A DNA stretch of 64,000 bases from Candidatus Methanoperedens nitratireducens (GTDB lineage Archaea > Halobacteriota > Methanosarcinia > Methanosarcinales > Methanoperedenaceae). The notes beneath the pieces were generated by a model. That model was not told the DNA's origin. It ran no database searches and was given only the letters and a program-made list of their open reading frames with translations. Shown here piece by piece: positions 1-9,097 of the stretch (its first letter is position 1; every line of letters starts with the position of its first letter). Both the position numbers and the translations under genes were made by a program. The DNA lies in the NCBI GenBank assembly GCA_020724545.1, contig DYGR01000011.1, positions 1 through 64,000 on the forward strand, written 5' to 3'.

Positions 1-151
1 TTGCCACGAACGTGCGGAATATTCGTAGGTGTGTATGTATTTCTTTCTTCTAACTGCTGCATTTTCAATTTCAATTTTAATGCCTCCTGGTCAACCTGTT
101 ACCCTTGCTCCTCACGGAACAAGCCCCTTCCGAAAGGGAGGGGTGATTGAC
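1..151 (+). mobile_element. possible 3' remnant of an IS200/IS605-type element
   Basis: No intact gene is visible. At 124-143 there is an 8-bp stem (one T-G wobble) closed by a GAAA loop, followed directly by TGATTGAC (144-151). A hairpin followed by a TTGAC-like end is the usual layout of the right end of IS200/IS605 elements. Similar hairpin-plus-GTTGAC arrangements occur at 26008-26036 and 27015-27040. No tnpB reading frame can be followed upstream because the window starts here. I see nothing supportable in 152-327. Confidence 0.25.
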
Positions 152-327
152 GTGAACTATTATTGTATTTAATTATGTTAAATCAGTAGTATTTTTCCTC
201 ATGGTATATTTTGCTCAAAAATTGTTTTGATTATTTAAGAACTTCACTGTAGATATCGCCCCAAAAAAAACGACGCAACCGAAAAAAATAATACCCGGCT
301 TCACTATCCTATCTTGAGGTCTGATTA

Positions 328-474
328 ATGCCGTCTGAAAAATGCAGCTACTATTCAGAAGAGAAATGCATTGCAGCAGATCTAGTCCCCTGCGATTTCC
401 AGGGAAATGACTTCAAAGAGTGCCTGCGCTACCGACTTTATTTCCTGAGACCACAGATGATGCAGTCACGCTGA
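328..474 (+). CDS. small cysteine-containing protein (48 aa), unknown
   Basis: An ATG-initiated 48-residue frame with four cysteines at residues 6, 14, 22 and 32, which could bind a metal or an Fe-S centre. It begins MPSEKCSYYSEEKC and ends in a basic tail. It lies 39 bp upstream of rubredoxin on the same strand, so the two may be co-transcribed with the zinc-ribbon gene that follows. I do not recognise the family. The regular Cys spacing and the setting are the only arguments for it being real. Confidence 0.4.
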   Translation: MPSEKCSYYSEEKCIAADLVPCDFQGNDFKECLRYRLYFLRPQMMQSR

Positions 475-513
475 GCGATAGTTATTTAACTGCATGGAAT
501 TAAAACTAATGCC

Positions 514-669
514 ATGGCAAAATATCGATGTACTGTCTGCGGTTATATCTACGATCCTGAGGTCGGAGATAACCCGAGAATCAAACCCGTAACTGCCTTT
601 GAGGATCTGCCGGATGACTGGGTATGTCCTCTGTGCGGTGTGGGAAAAGATATGTTTGAGAAAATTTAA
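514..669 (+). CDS. rubredoxin
   Basis: A complete 51-residue rubredoxin, a one-iron electron carrier of the cytoplasm. It shows both iron-binding knuckles: [16 protein letters not shown] near the N-terminus and [14 protein letters not shown] near the C-terminus, giving the C-x2-C ... C-x2-C ligand set, plus the conserved DLPDDWVCP segment. Length is typical for the family. In anaerobic archaea rubredoxins feed electrons to rubrerythrin, superoxide reductase or other oxidoreductases; no such partner is adjacent, so its partner is unknown. The next gene starts 13 bp downstream behind a strong GGAGGTGA. Confidence 0.94.
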   Translation: MAKYRCTVCGYIYDPEVGDNPRIKPVTAFEDLPDDWVCPLCGVGKDMFEKI

Positions 670-682
670 AGGAGGTGAGAGT

Positions 683-835
683 ATGTGCAGTGTAGGTGAT
701 ATGTTCGATATTGACATATCAGGCGAGGCAAAGGTGAGCGAGTATATATGCCGTGATTGCGGCAAGGAATTCAAGGGAATAGGAAAAAACCTTCGCTGTC
801 CGGCATGCCATTCGATGAATTCTGAAGTAAAGTAA
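683..835 (+). CDS. small zinc-ribbon protein (50 aa)
   Basis: The start at 683 is set by GGAGGTGA at 671-678. The product is 50 residues, begins MCSVGDMFDID, and carries YICRDCGKEFKG ... LRCPACHS, two C-x2-C knuckles about 15 residues apart that form a rubredoxin-like zinc ribbon. An in-frame upstream start at 599 would read through rubredoxin and is unlikely. It is probably translated from the rubredoxin transcript. Function is unknown; small ribbons of this kind may bind nucleic acid or act as metal-dependent adaptors. No gene is visible in 836-1026. Confidence 0.7.
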   Translation: MCSVGDMFDIDISGEAKVSEYICRDCGKEFKGIGKNLRCPACHSMNSEVK

Positions 836-1026
836 ACGACCCTGCAATGGAAAAAGCGAATGCCTGAGCCGTAGCATTATCATTATCTTAAGTGCTGGTA
901 GGTACGAAAAGCATATATAAAAAAACAACATTTACTTATTAGCACATAAAAATGTAATGGTGGAGTTTGGGTTTCTTTTTGAATGAGGGGATCAAGAAGG
1001 AATAGGTGAACAAAGGGGGTTAGATT

Positions 1027-2286
1027 ATGGACAGGAAATTCAGTCTGGCCATAATTGCACTGGTTGGGATAGGTGTATTCGCTCTTCCAGCAACGATAGC
1101 GCTGTTCGCGGGGCAGCACTCCTTCTACAACATAGATGCAACAGGCAACCAGATACCGTGCCAGAAATGCCACGGTGATGTGAAAGCAGAACTGAGCAGT
1201 GGATTTGGATATTCTCCGACCACAGGAACGCCCGGACCGCATGCCAAATTCAAATGCGAGTACTGCCACAGGGCTGAGCAGGGCTACTCAAGCGGTGACG
1301 ATGGGTACGGCCTTATCTATTACAAGGGGGACGGATTCAATGGAGACGGAGACAGGAGTCTTGTGATCTCGATATATGATTATGAGACAAAAGCATATCC
1401 TGGGAGTATCCTTGCTGAAGGAGACATAAGTGTGGCAGCACCGGGTGTTATAGGCAGTATAAGTCCTGATAGTGGCACAGGCGTATTAAAATACGCTGGT
1501 TCATATCTGCGCCCTGCATACAGGAAGGGTGAACCGATCGATACGAACCCATCTACAAGGTTCGGCGGATTTGATCCAACCAGGATCACGAACTGGAAAT
1601 GGGGAAGAGCTTATTATGAACCGGCTGATCTTGACGGTGCAGGTTCCAGATCAGTTAATCCGGGCAGCAAATATCATGCAGCATCGCTGGTCTCCTGCAT
1701 GGAATGCCACGGCGGAGAATACCCGGTCGGTCACTACAGCAGGCTGATCGATGACGAAAGGGTAAATACAGAAGGTATAAAGTGCGGGGACTGCCATTAC
1801 GGCGAGGCTACCAATTTAGTAACCGACCTGCGCGCTGGAGGGTTCGGACTCACAGAAGACTTGAGAGTTGATCTGGAGACAGGCGAGCTGATAAATCTGG
1901 ATACAGGTGAGGCAGAAGCCCACAATGCATTCGTGAAAACAGATCCTGGAAATATACTGAGATACCAGTACGGTGCGGCCAATGCAGCCTGCGTGTCATG
2001 CCATACGCATGTGGCAGTGGACATCAACTTCACGAATAAGTACAAGATCAAGTTCGATGCGGTCGCAAACTCAAGCGGTGAGTGGTATGTCGGCGGCTAC
2101 TCGGCTGAAGGCAACGTCTCTATCCCGACGTACGGCAACCGCAGCGGCGGTACATACGCAACTGGCAACAAGAGCATTAACTGGGTACCTGGCACAGATC
2201 TGTATATCAACGGCACAGGAGCACGGATCACCGGTCTATACAATGCTACGGACGACAGCGAGGCAGCACTGACGGCAGAACCGTGA
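1027..2286 (+). CDS. secreted multiheme c-type cytochrome (five CxxCH)
   Basis: A 419-residue protein with an N-terminal signal or anchor segment (about residues 5-28, IIALVGIGVFALPATIALFAG) and five heme-attachment motifs: CQKCH (~45), CEYCH (~77), CMECH (~224), CGDCH (~253) and CVSCH (~321). The heme domain should therefore face outside the cytoplasmic membrane. The long heme-free stretch between motifs 2 and 3 looks like a beta-rich insertion. There is no C-terminal membrane helix, and it ends at EAALTAEP. A GGGGG tract precedes the ATG. It stands alone, with no quinone oxidoreductase or cytochrome-maturation genes nearby. A role in extracellular electron transfer is inference from heme content and location. 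Confidence 0.87.
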   Translation: MDRKFSLAIIALVGIGVFALPATIALFAGQHSFYNIDATGNQIPCQKCHGDVKAELSSGFGYSPTTGTPGPHAKFKCEYCHRAEQGYSSGDDGYGLIYYKGDGFNGDGDRSLVISIYDYETKAYPGSILAEGDISVAAPGVIGSISPDSGTGVLKYAGSYLRPAYRKGEPIDTNPSTRFGGFDPTRITNWKWGRAYYEPADLDGAGSRSVNPGSKYHAASLVSCMECHGGEYPVGHYSRLIDDERVNTEGIKCGDCHYGEATNLVTDLRAGGFGLTEDLRVDLETGELINLDTGEAEAHNAFVKTDPGNILRYQYGAANAACVSCHTHVAVDINFTNKYKIKFDAVANSSGEWYVGGYSAEGNVSIPTYGNRSGGTYATGNKSINWVPGTDLYINGTGARITGLYNATDDSEAALTAEP

Positions 2287-2409
2287 TTGAAGAATTGATC
2301 AGGCAACCAATAATTAAGGTTATCTACCAAGATGACAGAAAGGCTATCATGCAGCAAATGATCGCATGCCTGCAAAACCCAGGATATGTTGCTACCCTGG
2401 AGGTGGATA

Positions 2410-2841
2410 ATGGAAGCCTTTGAGATTTTGCTGGTTGAGGATAACCCGGGCTATGTACGCCTGATGACCGAAGCCCTGAAAGAAGGTAATATGCCCGGTA
2501 ATCTCTCAGTGGTGATGGATGGTATGGAGGCGCTGTCCTTCCTGCGCAGGGAAGATAGATATGCCTATGCATCTTTACCTGATCTTATCCTGCTTGATCT
2601 GAACATGCCTAAGAAAAATGGCTACGAGGTACTGGCAGAGATTAAGAATGATCCTGCCCTGAGACATATCCCTGTTGTGGTAATGACGACTTCGAATACA
2701 GAAGAGGACATCCTCACGTGTTATGACCTTAATGCTAACTGCTATATCGTTAAACCGATTGATCTTGACCAGTTCATGGAAACAGTGAGATCCGTCGTGA
2801 ATTTCTGGTTTAGTGTTGTAAAACTCATGAAGGGTAAGTAA
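2410..2841 (+). CDS. single-domain response regulator (Rcp1-like)
   Basis: A stand-alone receiver domain of 143 residues. It shows the acidic pocket (LLVEDNPGY), phospho-acceptor Asp about residue 63 in LLDLNMPKKNG, the MTTSN switch and the conserved Lys in IVKPIDLDQF. The NPGYVRL start and the length match the Rcp1/CheY-like regulators that pair with phytochrome-type or hybrid kinases. GGAGGTGG at 2399-2406 supports the start at 2410 over the in-frame start at 2386. There is no output domain, so it must signal by protein contact. The hybrid kinase 73 bp downstream is the obvious partner. Confidence 0.9.
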   Translation: MEAFEILLVEDNPGYVRLMTEALKEGNMPGNLSVVMDGMEALSFLRREDRYAYASLPDLILLDLNMPKKNGYEVLAEIKNDPALRHIPVVVMTTSNTEEDILTCYDLNANCYIVKPIDLDQFMETVRSVVNFWFSVVKLMKGK

Positions 2842-2914
2842 AGATGGCGCTCTCAGTTCTAATATAAGTTCAGATAGACTTTTATAGAGGCAAGAATTAC
2901 TAATTTATAAACTA

Positions 2915-4924
2915 ATGGAACGCATTAAGGTATTACTGATAGAGGATAACCCCGGAGATGCCAGGTTGATAAAAGAAATGCTGGCAGAAGCAAAGAACAT
3001 CTCGTTCTATCTTGAGTGGAGGGACAGGCTTTCAAGCGGACTTGAACGCCTTGATGAAGGGGGAATTGATGTAATCCTGCTTGATTTCATGCTGCCTGAC
3101 AGCCGGGGTTTTGATACTTTTAACAGCACAAAGGCCAGAGCACATGAGATACCGATTGTGGTACTGACAGGTCTCAGTGATGAGACGCTTGCAGTCACGG
3201 CGGTACGTGAGGGCGCGCAGGACTATCTTGTCAAGGGGCAGGTAGATAGCAACCTGCTTGAGCGCGCCATTCGTTATGCAATTGAGCGCAAGAGGGTGGA
3301 GGAGGCGCTGCGCAAAGCGCATGATGAGCTTGAGATGCGGGTCAGGGAGAGGACCGCAGAGCTTGCAAAAGCAAATGAGGCTTTGCAGGCAGAGATAGCT
3401 GAGCGAAAGCGAGCTGAGGAGCAGATACGAGAGCAGGCCGCCCTTCTTGATAAAGCGCACGATGCTATTATCGTTCAGGACATGGGACACCGCATCATTT
3501 ACTGGAATAAAGGTGCCCAGCACCTGTATGGCTGGGCAGCAGAGGAAGCTCTGGAAAAAGATGCAGACAGGCTTCTGTATAAAGAAGAACCACCCCGGCT
3601 CATTGAAGCCAGTAAGAGCGTTATTGAGAAAAAAGAATGGATGGGTGAGCTGCATCAGGTAACAAAAGACGGCAAGGAAATCATTGTTGATAGCCACTGG
3701 ACTCTGGTACAGGATGGCAATGGAAAACAAAAATCAATACTTGTCATCAATACTGATATCACTGAGAGAAAGAAGCTTGAAGCGCAGTTCCTCAGGGCTC
3801 AGCGGATGGAGAGCATAGGTACGCTGGCTGGAGGTATAGCGCATGATCTCAACAACGTTCTGACGCCGATAATGATGGCACTTCAGATCCTGCAGCAGAA
3901 ATTTACAGATCAAGAGAGCCAGAGACTGCTTGAGATCATGGAAAGAAACGCACAGCGCGGAGCTAATCTGATAAAACAAACCCTGTCGTTTGCACGGGGT
4001 GTAGAAGGTGAACGCATGCCTCTGCAGGTAGCACACATTATCTCTGAGATCAGGAGGATTGCAAAAGAGACATTTCCAAGATCCATAGAGATCAAAACTT
4101 ATTTACCCAGAGATCTCTGGATAATCAACGGAGATGCCACGCAGTTGCACCAGGTACTGATGAACCTGTGCGTGAATGCCAGGGATGCAATGCCGGATGG
4201 CGGTACCTTGAACATCTCTGCTGAAAACCTCTTCATCGATGAGAACTATGCGCGAATCAATATCGAGGCCAGAGTTGGTCTATATGTGGTCATTACAGTC
4301 GCTGACACGGGAGTAGGCATTCCTCCTGAAATAATGGATAGAATATTTGAACCGTTTTTCACGACAAAAGAGCCCGGTAAAGGCACAGGCCTTGGTCTCT
4401 CTATAGTTCATACAATTGTGAAAAACCACGGCGGATTTATAAATGTGTATTCAGAAGCTGGGAGAGGAACTGCATTTAAGGTATATCTGCCAGCTATTAC
4501 AACAACTGAAACACGAAAAGCACAAGAACAGAAGCCTGAACTACCTGCAGGGCAGGGAGAAGTAATCCTGGTTGTTGATGATGAGACCTCAATTCGTGAG
4601 ATCACAAGAACGACACTGGAAACATACGGGTACAGGGTAATTACAGCCAGTAACGGAGCAGAGGCAGTAGAATTATATACACAGAACAGAGACGATATAA
4701 AAGTTGTTCTTATGGATATGATTATGCCTGTCATGGACGGTCCAGCCAGCATTCGGGCACTGCGTAAGATTAATCCTGATATCAGGATCATTGCAGTCAG
4801 CGGATTAGCCGAGAGGGATAAGCTCTCTGGAGTTACAGATATCCGTGTACGCGCCTCTTTGCTGAAGCCCTATACCGCCGAGAGGCTATTGAGAACGATA
4901 CATGAAGTTATAAGTACGCAGTAA
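2915..4924 (+). CDS. hybrid sensor histidine kinase/response regulator
   Basis: A soluble 669-residue hybrid kinase with no membrane segment. Order of domains: receiver (about 4-120; Asp57 in LLDFMLPD), coiled coil (130-175), PAS (about 175-285), HisKA with phospho-acceptor His about residue 310 (GGIAHDLNN), HATPase_c (about 410-525; N box [15 protein letters not shown] box [18 protein letters not shown]), and a C-terminal receiver (about 550-665; Asp in [12 protein letters not shown]). The Asp-PAS-His-Asp layout suggests a phosphorelay that receives phosphate at its N-terminus. No DNA-binding output is present. It follows the Rcp1-like regulator and abuts the transporter at 4925, whose ATG begins directly after its stop. 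Confidence 0.92.
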   Translation: MERIKVLLIEDNPGDARLIKEMLAEAKNISFYLEWRDRLSSGLERLDEGGIDVILLDFMLPDSRGFDTFNSTKARAHEIPIVVLTGLSDETLAVTAVREGAQDYLVKGQVDSNLLERAIRYAIERKRVEEALRKAHDELEMRVRERTAELAKANEALQAEIAERKRAEEQIREQAALLDKAHDAIIVQDMGHRIIYWNKGAQHLYGWAAEEALEKDADRLLYKEEPPRLIEASKSVIEKKEWMGELHQVTKDGKEIIVDSHWTLVQDGNGKQKSILVINTDITERKKLEAQFLRAQRMESIGTLAGGIAHDLNNVLTPIMMALQILQQKFTDQESQRLLEIMERNAQRGANLIKQTLSFARGVEGERMPLQVAHIISEIRRIAKETFPRSIEIKTYLPRDLWIINGDATQLHQVLMNLCVNARDAMPDGGTLNISAENLFIDENYARINIEARVGLYVVITVADTGVGIPPEIMDRIFEPFFTTKEPGKGTGLGLSIVHTIVKNHGGFINVYSEAGRGTAFKVYLPAITTTETRKAQEQKPELPAGQGEVILVVDDETSIREITRTTLETYGYRVITASNGAEAVELYTQNRDDIKVVLMDMIMPVMDGPASIRALRKINPDIRIIAVSGLAERDKLSGVTDIRVRASLLKPYTAERLLRTIHEVISTQ

Positions 4925-5866
4925 ATGGAAGTCAGAGACCAACCCCTGGTATTTTTTACAGCCATACTTCTTGGTCTTGCTGCAAGTAATACTGCGGCTT
5001 CTGACGGTATTTCGGTACTGATAATCCCATCTCTTGTAGTAATGCTGTATTTTGTTTTTATTGAGATAAAAATTGCCGATATTTCAAAAGCTGCTAAAAA
5101 TCGTTCTCTTATATATGCTTCTCTTGGTCTTAATTTTGTATTCACACCTATACTCGCCTTCGTTCTTGGCTGGATATTCCTCCCTGATATTCCTGACATG
5201 TGGATAGGATTGATTATACTTTTAGTAACCCCATGCACCGACTGGTATCTTACCTATACAAAGTTTGCCAGAGGTGATGTTCCTGCCTGCCTCACCCTCC
5301 TGCCGTGGAATCTTATCCTCCAGCTGGCTTTATTGCCTATTTACCTGCAATTCTTTACAGGCGCGCTAATAAATATTGAACCCGATATGATCATAAACGC
5401 TATGGGACTTGTTCTCGGAGTTCCAATTCTCAGCACTGTTTTTTCCAGATGGAAGCTGCCTGATAATCTGAAGAGAAAACTTATATCAAAGAGTTCTTCC
5501 TTGCAGACATGGGCTCTGGCTATTGCAATATTCGCCATGTTTGCCTCGGAAGGGGATGCACTCCTGAACTCCCCGTTAGTTTTTACCAGGTTCCTGCTCC
5601 CGCTTTTACTTTTTTATCCTATCATATTCATTTCAGGGCTTGTCATTGGAAAGATCTTGAACTTTGAATTCCGCAGGATTGCATGCCTTGTTATGACAAC
5701 GACTGCCAGAAACTCACCCCTCTCCCTGGCTATAGTAGTGGCAGCATTCCCGGATAGACCTCAGATCGCTCTGGCTCTGGTATTTGCACCTCTTATCGAA
5801 ATCCCTGTACTGGTATTGCTCTCGAAAGTCTTGCCTTTATGGGAGAAGTATAGATATACAAATTAG
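4925..5866 (+). CDS. SBF/ACR3-like membrane transporter
   Basis: A 313-residue polytopic membrane protein with about nine or ten hydrophobic helices. The segment VTPCTDWYLTYTKFARGD resembles the Pro-Cys-Thr motif of ACR3 arsenite exporters within the bile acid:sodium symporter (SBF) superfamily. The later TTTARNSPLSLAIVVAAF segment matches the second SBF half, where an inverted repeat forms the transport core. It starts directly after the histidine kinase stop, so it may be a target or partner of that signalling pair. The substrate cannot be read from sequence. The ACR3-like Cys suggests a metalloid, but the protein is divergent and the arsenic gene arsM is far away at 58.1 kb. Confidence 0.7.
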   Translation: MEVRDQPLVFFTAILLGLAASNTAASDGISVLIIPSLVVMLYFVFIEIKIADISKAAKNRSLIYASLGLNFVFTPILAFVLGWIFLPDIPDMWIGLIILLVTPCTDWYLTYTKFARGDVPACLTLLPWNLILQLALLPIYLQFFTGALINIEPDMIINAMGLVLGVPILSTVFSRWKLPDNLKRKLISKSSSLQTWALAIAIFAMFASEGDALLNSPLVFTRFLLPLLLFYPIIFISGLVIGKILNFEFRRIACLVMTTTARNSPLSLAIVVAAFPDRPQIALALVFAPLIEIPVLVLLSKVLPLWEKYRYTN

Positions 5867-5929
5867 ACCGAGCACTTGCAGATTATAACATCCTTTATTT
5901 TAGCAGGTAAAAGCAGATCCCGTAAATAT

Positions 5930-6000
5930 GCGCCGATCGGGATTCGAACCCGAGTCTAAGCGTTGGCAACGCTCAGTGATAACCGCTACACTATCGGCGC
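5930..6000 (-). tRNA. tRNA-Gly (GCC)
   Basis: Read on the minus strand, a 71-nt cloverleaf starts GCGCCGATAGTGTAGCGG. It has a perfect 7-bp acceptor stem (GCGCCGA/TCGGCGC), an anticodon stem with loop TTGCCAA giving anticodon GCC, and the T arm GGGTTCGAATCCC. No intron and no encoded CCA. Confidence 0.95.
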
Positions 6001-6110
6001 ATCAACCATTCCCTAAATACTCTAATCTGTATTACGGGTCTTGAGGTTGATAACATGGTGCCCGACATAAAGACTGATAAACGTATAAATCTTTGGTTTG
6101 CGGCGGTCCG

Positions 6111-7256
6111 TCACTTCAACACATTGCTTGCAGCCTCAACTCCAGGTCCCATCTTCTTGACGACATCGTTCTTATGAAGCACAAGCTCCACTGCCTGTAT
6201 GGTACTCAGGATATCAAGCTTACTTATATTACCCATGCTTCCTATCCTGAATATCTTGCCCTCAAGAGGTCCCTGGCCGCCTGAGACCTGGATTCCCAGA
6301 TCTTTTATCCCGCCCCTGAGTTTCTTATCATCAATGCCTGTGGGTATCTTCATGGCAGTGACCGTATTTGAGTATCTGCTGTACTCATTTAACTGCGGGA
6401 ACATGTCCACATCCATCGCATCTGCTGCGGCGCGTATGGCTTCTGCAAACCTGGCATGCCGCTTGATACGGGCTTCAAGCCCCTCTTCTTTTATGATGCG
6501 CAGTGCTTCGTGCAGCGCGAAGAACAGCGGCACTGCAGGCGTATATGGTGTCTGGGCAGTTTCTTTGCTTGCTGATTTCCTGTATGCCTTAAGATCCATG
6601 TAGTAGGGAGGTCTCTCAACAATGGAATCCCATGCTTTTTTGCTCACCGAGATCGCAGATAATCCTGGTGGGGCGCCGATGCATTTCTGAGAGCCCACGA
6701 CAGCGAGATCCACACCCCATTTATCAACAAGCACCTCATCCCCGCCTATGGTCGTAACGCCATCCATTATGAACAGGGCGCCGTATTTTTTTGTAAGCGC
6801 TCCTACCTCTTTTGCCGGGTTCTTTATGCCAACAGAGGTATCATTGTGAACGAGAGTAACAGCTTTTGCTCCCGCGTCTAGGGCATCTTCCACCCGGTCA
6901 AGTTCTATGGATTCACCTTTTGTCCAGTCAAATTTAACAGATCTTACTTTACCATAGCGCTCCCCTATCTCCCTGAAGCGCTCCCCGAACTTTCCGTTCT
7001 CTATAGTCACAAGCGTATCATTTTCTCCGATAATGTTGCCAACCGCTGCTTCCATGGCGCAACTGCCTGAACCGCTTATGATAAAAATATCATTTTTTGT
7101 AGCAAATAGCTCAGAAAGTATATGTCTGCATTCACTATACATATCTCCGAATTCCTTTCCCCTGTGCCCGATTATCGGCTTTGACATGGCACGAAGTATC
7201 CTCGGGGCTACAGGCACGGGGCCGGGTATCATCAGTAAAGTGTTTTCAAGATTCAT
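6111..7256 (-). CDS. class V aminotransferase (alanine-glyoxylate / serine-pyruvate type)
   Basis: A PLP-dependent fold-type I enzyme of 381 residues from the preferred start MNLENTLLMIPGPVPV (7256); nine extra upstream codons look non-native. The IPGPVPV N-terminus, the GSGSCAMEAA phosphate-binding segment, FIMDGVTTIGG with the cofactor Asp, and the Schiff-base Lys in VVGSQKCIGAPPG are diagnostic of the class V small-substrate aminotransferases. Archaeal members use alanine, serine or aspartate with glyoxylate or pyruvate; the exact pair cannot be told from sequence. It is divergently placed to the citrate-synthase-like gene, with a short shared promoter region (7257-7348). Confidence 0.88.
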   Translation of the reverse strand: MNLENTLLMIPGPVPVAPRILRAMSKPIIGHRGKEFGDMYSECRHILSELFATKNDIFIISGSGSCAMEAAVGNIIGENDTLVTIENGKFGERFREIGERYGKVRSVKFDWTKGESIELDRVEDALDAGAKAVTLVHNDTSVGIKNPAKEVGALTKKYGALFIMDGVTTIGGDEVLVDKWGVDLAVVGSQKCIGAPPGLSAISVSKKAWDSIVERPPYYMDLKAYRKSASKETAQTPYTPAVPLFFALHEALRIIKEEGLEARIKRHARFAEAIRAAADAMDVDMFPQLNEYSRYSNTVTAMKIPTGIDDKKLRGGIKDLGIQVSGGQGPLEGKIFRIGSMGNISKLDILSTIQAVELVLHKNDVVKKMGPGVEAASNVLK

Positions 7257-7348
7257 ATTTCGCATAATACAACTAACTTGCATGTATATCTTTTGTCATC
7301 TCTCCATCACCACAAGTAATATAAATCCCAATAACAATCAATCAGACG

Positions 7349-8659
7349 ATGAAGGTATACAGGTCATACGAGGATTTGCCCAAAATCAGGCTACCACTGG
7401 GACAGGAGGTATTTATAAGCGACAGCACAATCCGGGACGGCTCACAGATGCCCGGAATAGTGATGAAAAAAAAGCATAAGATCCAGATCTATGAGTATCT
7501 CCACCAGATCGGGATTGAAAAGCTTGAGACATTCGTGTACAATGAACGTGATAGGGAAGCCGTCAGGGAAATGCTTGATACAGGTTATGAGTTCCCTGAG
7601 GTTACAGGATGGGCGCGGGCAAATCCAAAAGACATCGATTTTGTGCTCGGAATGGACGGGATAAAAGAAACGGGCATACTGATGTCTGTCTCGGATTCAC
7701 ACGTCATCGACAAGATGGGACTGACAGGCCGTGATGAGGCTGAGAAGAAGTATACCGATGCATTGCAGTACGCAGTGGACCACGGGCTTCGCACCAGGGC
7801 GCATATCGAGGATATGACCCGCGCGGATAATGAAGGCTTTGTATTCCCGCTTGTTGAGAAGCTCCTTGAGATCGATCCAGATTGTACAATACGCCTGTGC
7901 GATACCCTGGGCTATGGCCTGCCGTTCCCTGATGTCGATGAGCCGTACGGCATACCATATATTGTGCGCAGGCTAAGGAATACAGGGGCAAGAAATATAG
8001 AGACACATATCCATGATGATTTCGGGATGTCAGTCGCGTGCTCCATTGCAGGATACTGGTATGGAGCTAACTGGTCAAGCCTGACATTCTTAGGAGTAGG
8101 TGAGCGGGCCGGGAACGCTGAGCTTGAGAAGGTTGCAGTATTCCTGATACAGCGTGTAGAAGGATTCCAGAAATATAATCTGCAATCGGTCACAGAGTTT
8201 GCTGAGTTTATGGAAAAGGAGATAGGAATAAGGGTACCGCGCAATAAATCGGTTGTGGGAAAAAATATCTTTGCTCATGAGAGCGGCATACATACAGCAG
8301 GGATAATAAAGAATCCTTTCACCTATGAGCCCTATCCGCCTGAACTTGTGGGAGGAAAGAGGCAGTTATTGATAGGCGATTCCTCAGGGCTTGAGGTAAT
8401 ACGCTTTAAGGTGGAGGAAACGCTGAACGAATTGATGAATATTGATATAAAAGTTGATAAAAGCGATTCGCGCGTCAAGGCTATTCAGGCTGAGATCCAG
8501 AAACTGTACAATCAGGAGAAGCGCGTCTCCAGCATATCGGATGAAGAGCTCAAGAGATATGTCGAGAAATACTTCATGCTTCAGCCGATAATCGATGAAC
8601 ACAGCGCTGATGAAATAAATCAGCCTGAAGATGAGAGAGGGGAAAATAATCCCGGTTAA
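7349..8659 (+). CDS. Re-citrate synthase-like member of the isopropylmalate/homocitrate synthase family
   Basis: A 436-residue HMGL-like TIM-barrel enzyme that condenses acetyl-CoA with a 2-oxoacid. The barrel starts ISDSTIRDGSQMPG, and metal ligands are visible in THIHDDFG. The segments KETGILMSVSDSH, RAHIEDMTRADNEGF and IRLCDTLGYG resemble, as I remember it, the Re-face-stereospecific citrate synthase of Clostridium kluyveri rather than LeuA or CimA. There is no long LeuA-type regulatory domain; the C-terminus is short and charged. If correct it would supply citrate to a partial TCA cycle for glutamate synthesis. A homocitrate or citramalate role is the alternative. The next frame starts 3 bp after its stop. 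Confidence 0.75.
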   Translation: MKVYRSYEDLPKIRLPLGQEVFISDSTIRDGSQMPGIVMKKKHKIQIYEYLHQIGIEKLETFVYNERDREAVREMLDTGYEFPEVTGWARANPKDIDFVLGMDGIKETGILMSVSDSHVIDKMGLTGRDEAEKKYTDALQYAVDHGLRTRAHIEDMTRADNEGFVFPLVEKLLEIDPDCTIRLCDTLGYGLPFPDVDEPYGIPYIVRRLRNTGARNIETHIHDDFGMSVACSIAGYWYGANWSSLTFLGVGERAGNAELEKVAVFLIQRVEGFQKYNLQSVTEFAEFMEKEIGIRVPRNKSVVGKNIFAHESGIHTAGIIKNPFTYEPYPPELVGGKRQLLIGDSSGLEVIRFKVEETLNELMNIDIKVDKSDSRVKAIQAEIQKLYNQEKRVSSISDEELKRYVEKYFMLQPIIDEHSADEINQPEDERGENNPG

Positions 8660-8661
8660 TT

Positions 8662-9024
8662 ATGGAAAACGAAAATAAAACTATTGAACCTGAGAAAGAT
8701 GCAGTCCTTGCCAAGCTTGAGCGCATGCTTGCGTCCATGCCTGATAACTCAAGACAGCCGATACTTAATTTAATCAACAAAAGAAAAGTAGAACTGGGGC
8801 TTTTGAAATCAGAACTACCGCACGCAGGTTATAAATTAAAAAAAGCGCAGGAAAAACGCAAACCAATCTCAAAAGAAAGAAAAGATTCTCTGCAGAAGAT
8901 TGCCATGACGGTTGGTACTGTTAAAGAAACAAAGGAAGTAATCCCCTCAGATATTGATATTAAAAACGAATCTCTTAAAAAAGACAGAAAGATCATAGAA
9001 GAGGTTGACTCTTATAAATATTGA
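8662..9024 (+). CDS. small charged hypothetical protein (120 aa)
   Basis: Starts 3 bp after the citrate-synthase-like gene, so it is translated from the same message. The product is strongly charged (Lys/Glu-rich) and probably largely helical: an N-terminal helix PEKDAVLAKLERMLASM, a basic centre KLKKAQEKRKPISKERK, and an acidic-basic tail. No cysteines, signal peptide or membrane segment. I do not recognise the family. Position suggests a role linked to the upstream enzyme, but nothing in the sequence shows it. Confidence 0.55.
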   Translation: MENENKTIEPEKDAVLAKLERMLASMPDNSRQPILNLINKRKVELGLLKSELPHAGYKLKKAQEKRKPISKERKDSLQKIAMTVGTVKETKEVIPSDIDIKNESLKKDRKIIEEVDSYKY

Positions 9025-9097
9025 TCTACTATAAGACAGGCATCTGGCATAATATTTTAGTCACTTCCCGTCATATAGCAAAACACCCATCCTCTTC

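Noticed and set aside
599-835. A longer 78-residue version of the zinc-ribbon protein
   Set aside because: Its first 28 codons lie inside the rubredoxin gene in another frame, and a strong GGAGGTGA sets the start at 683.
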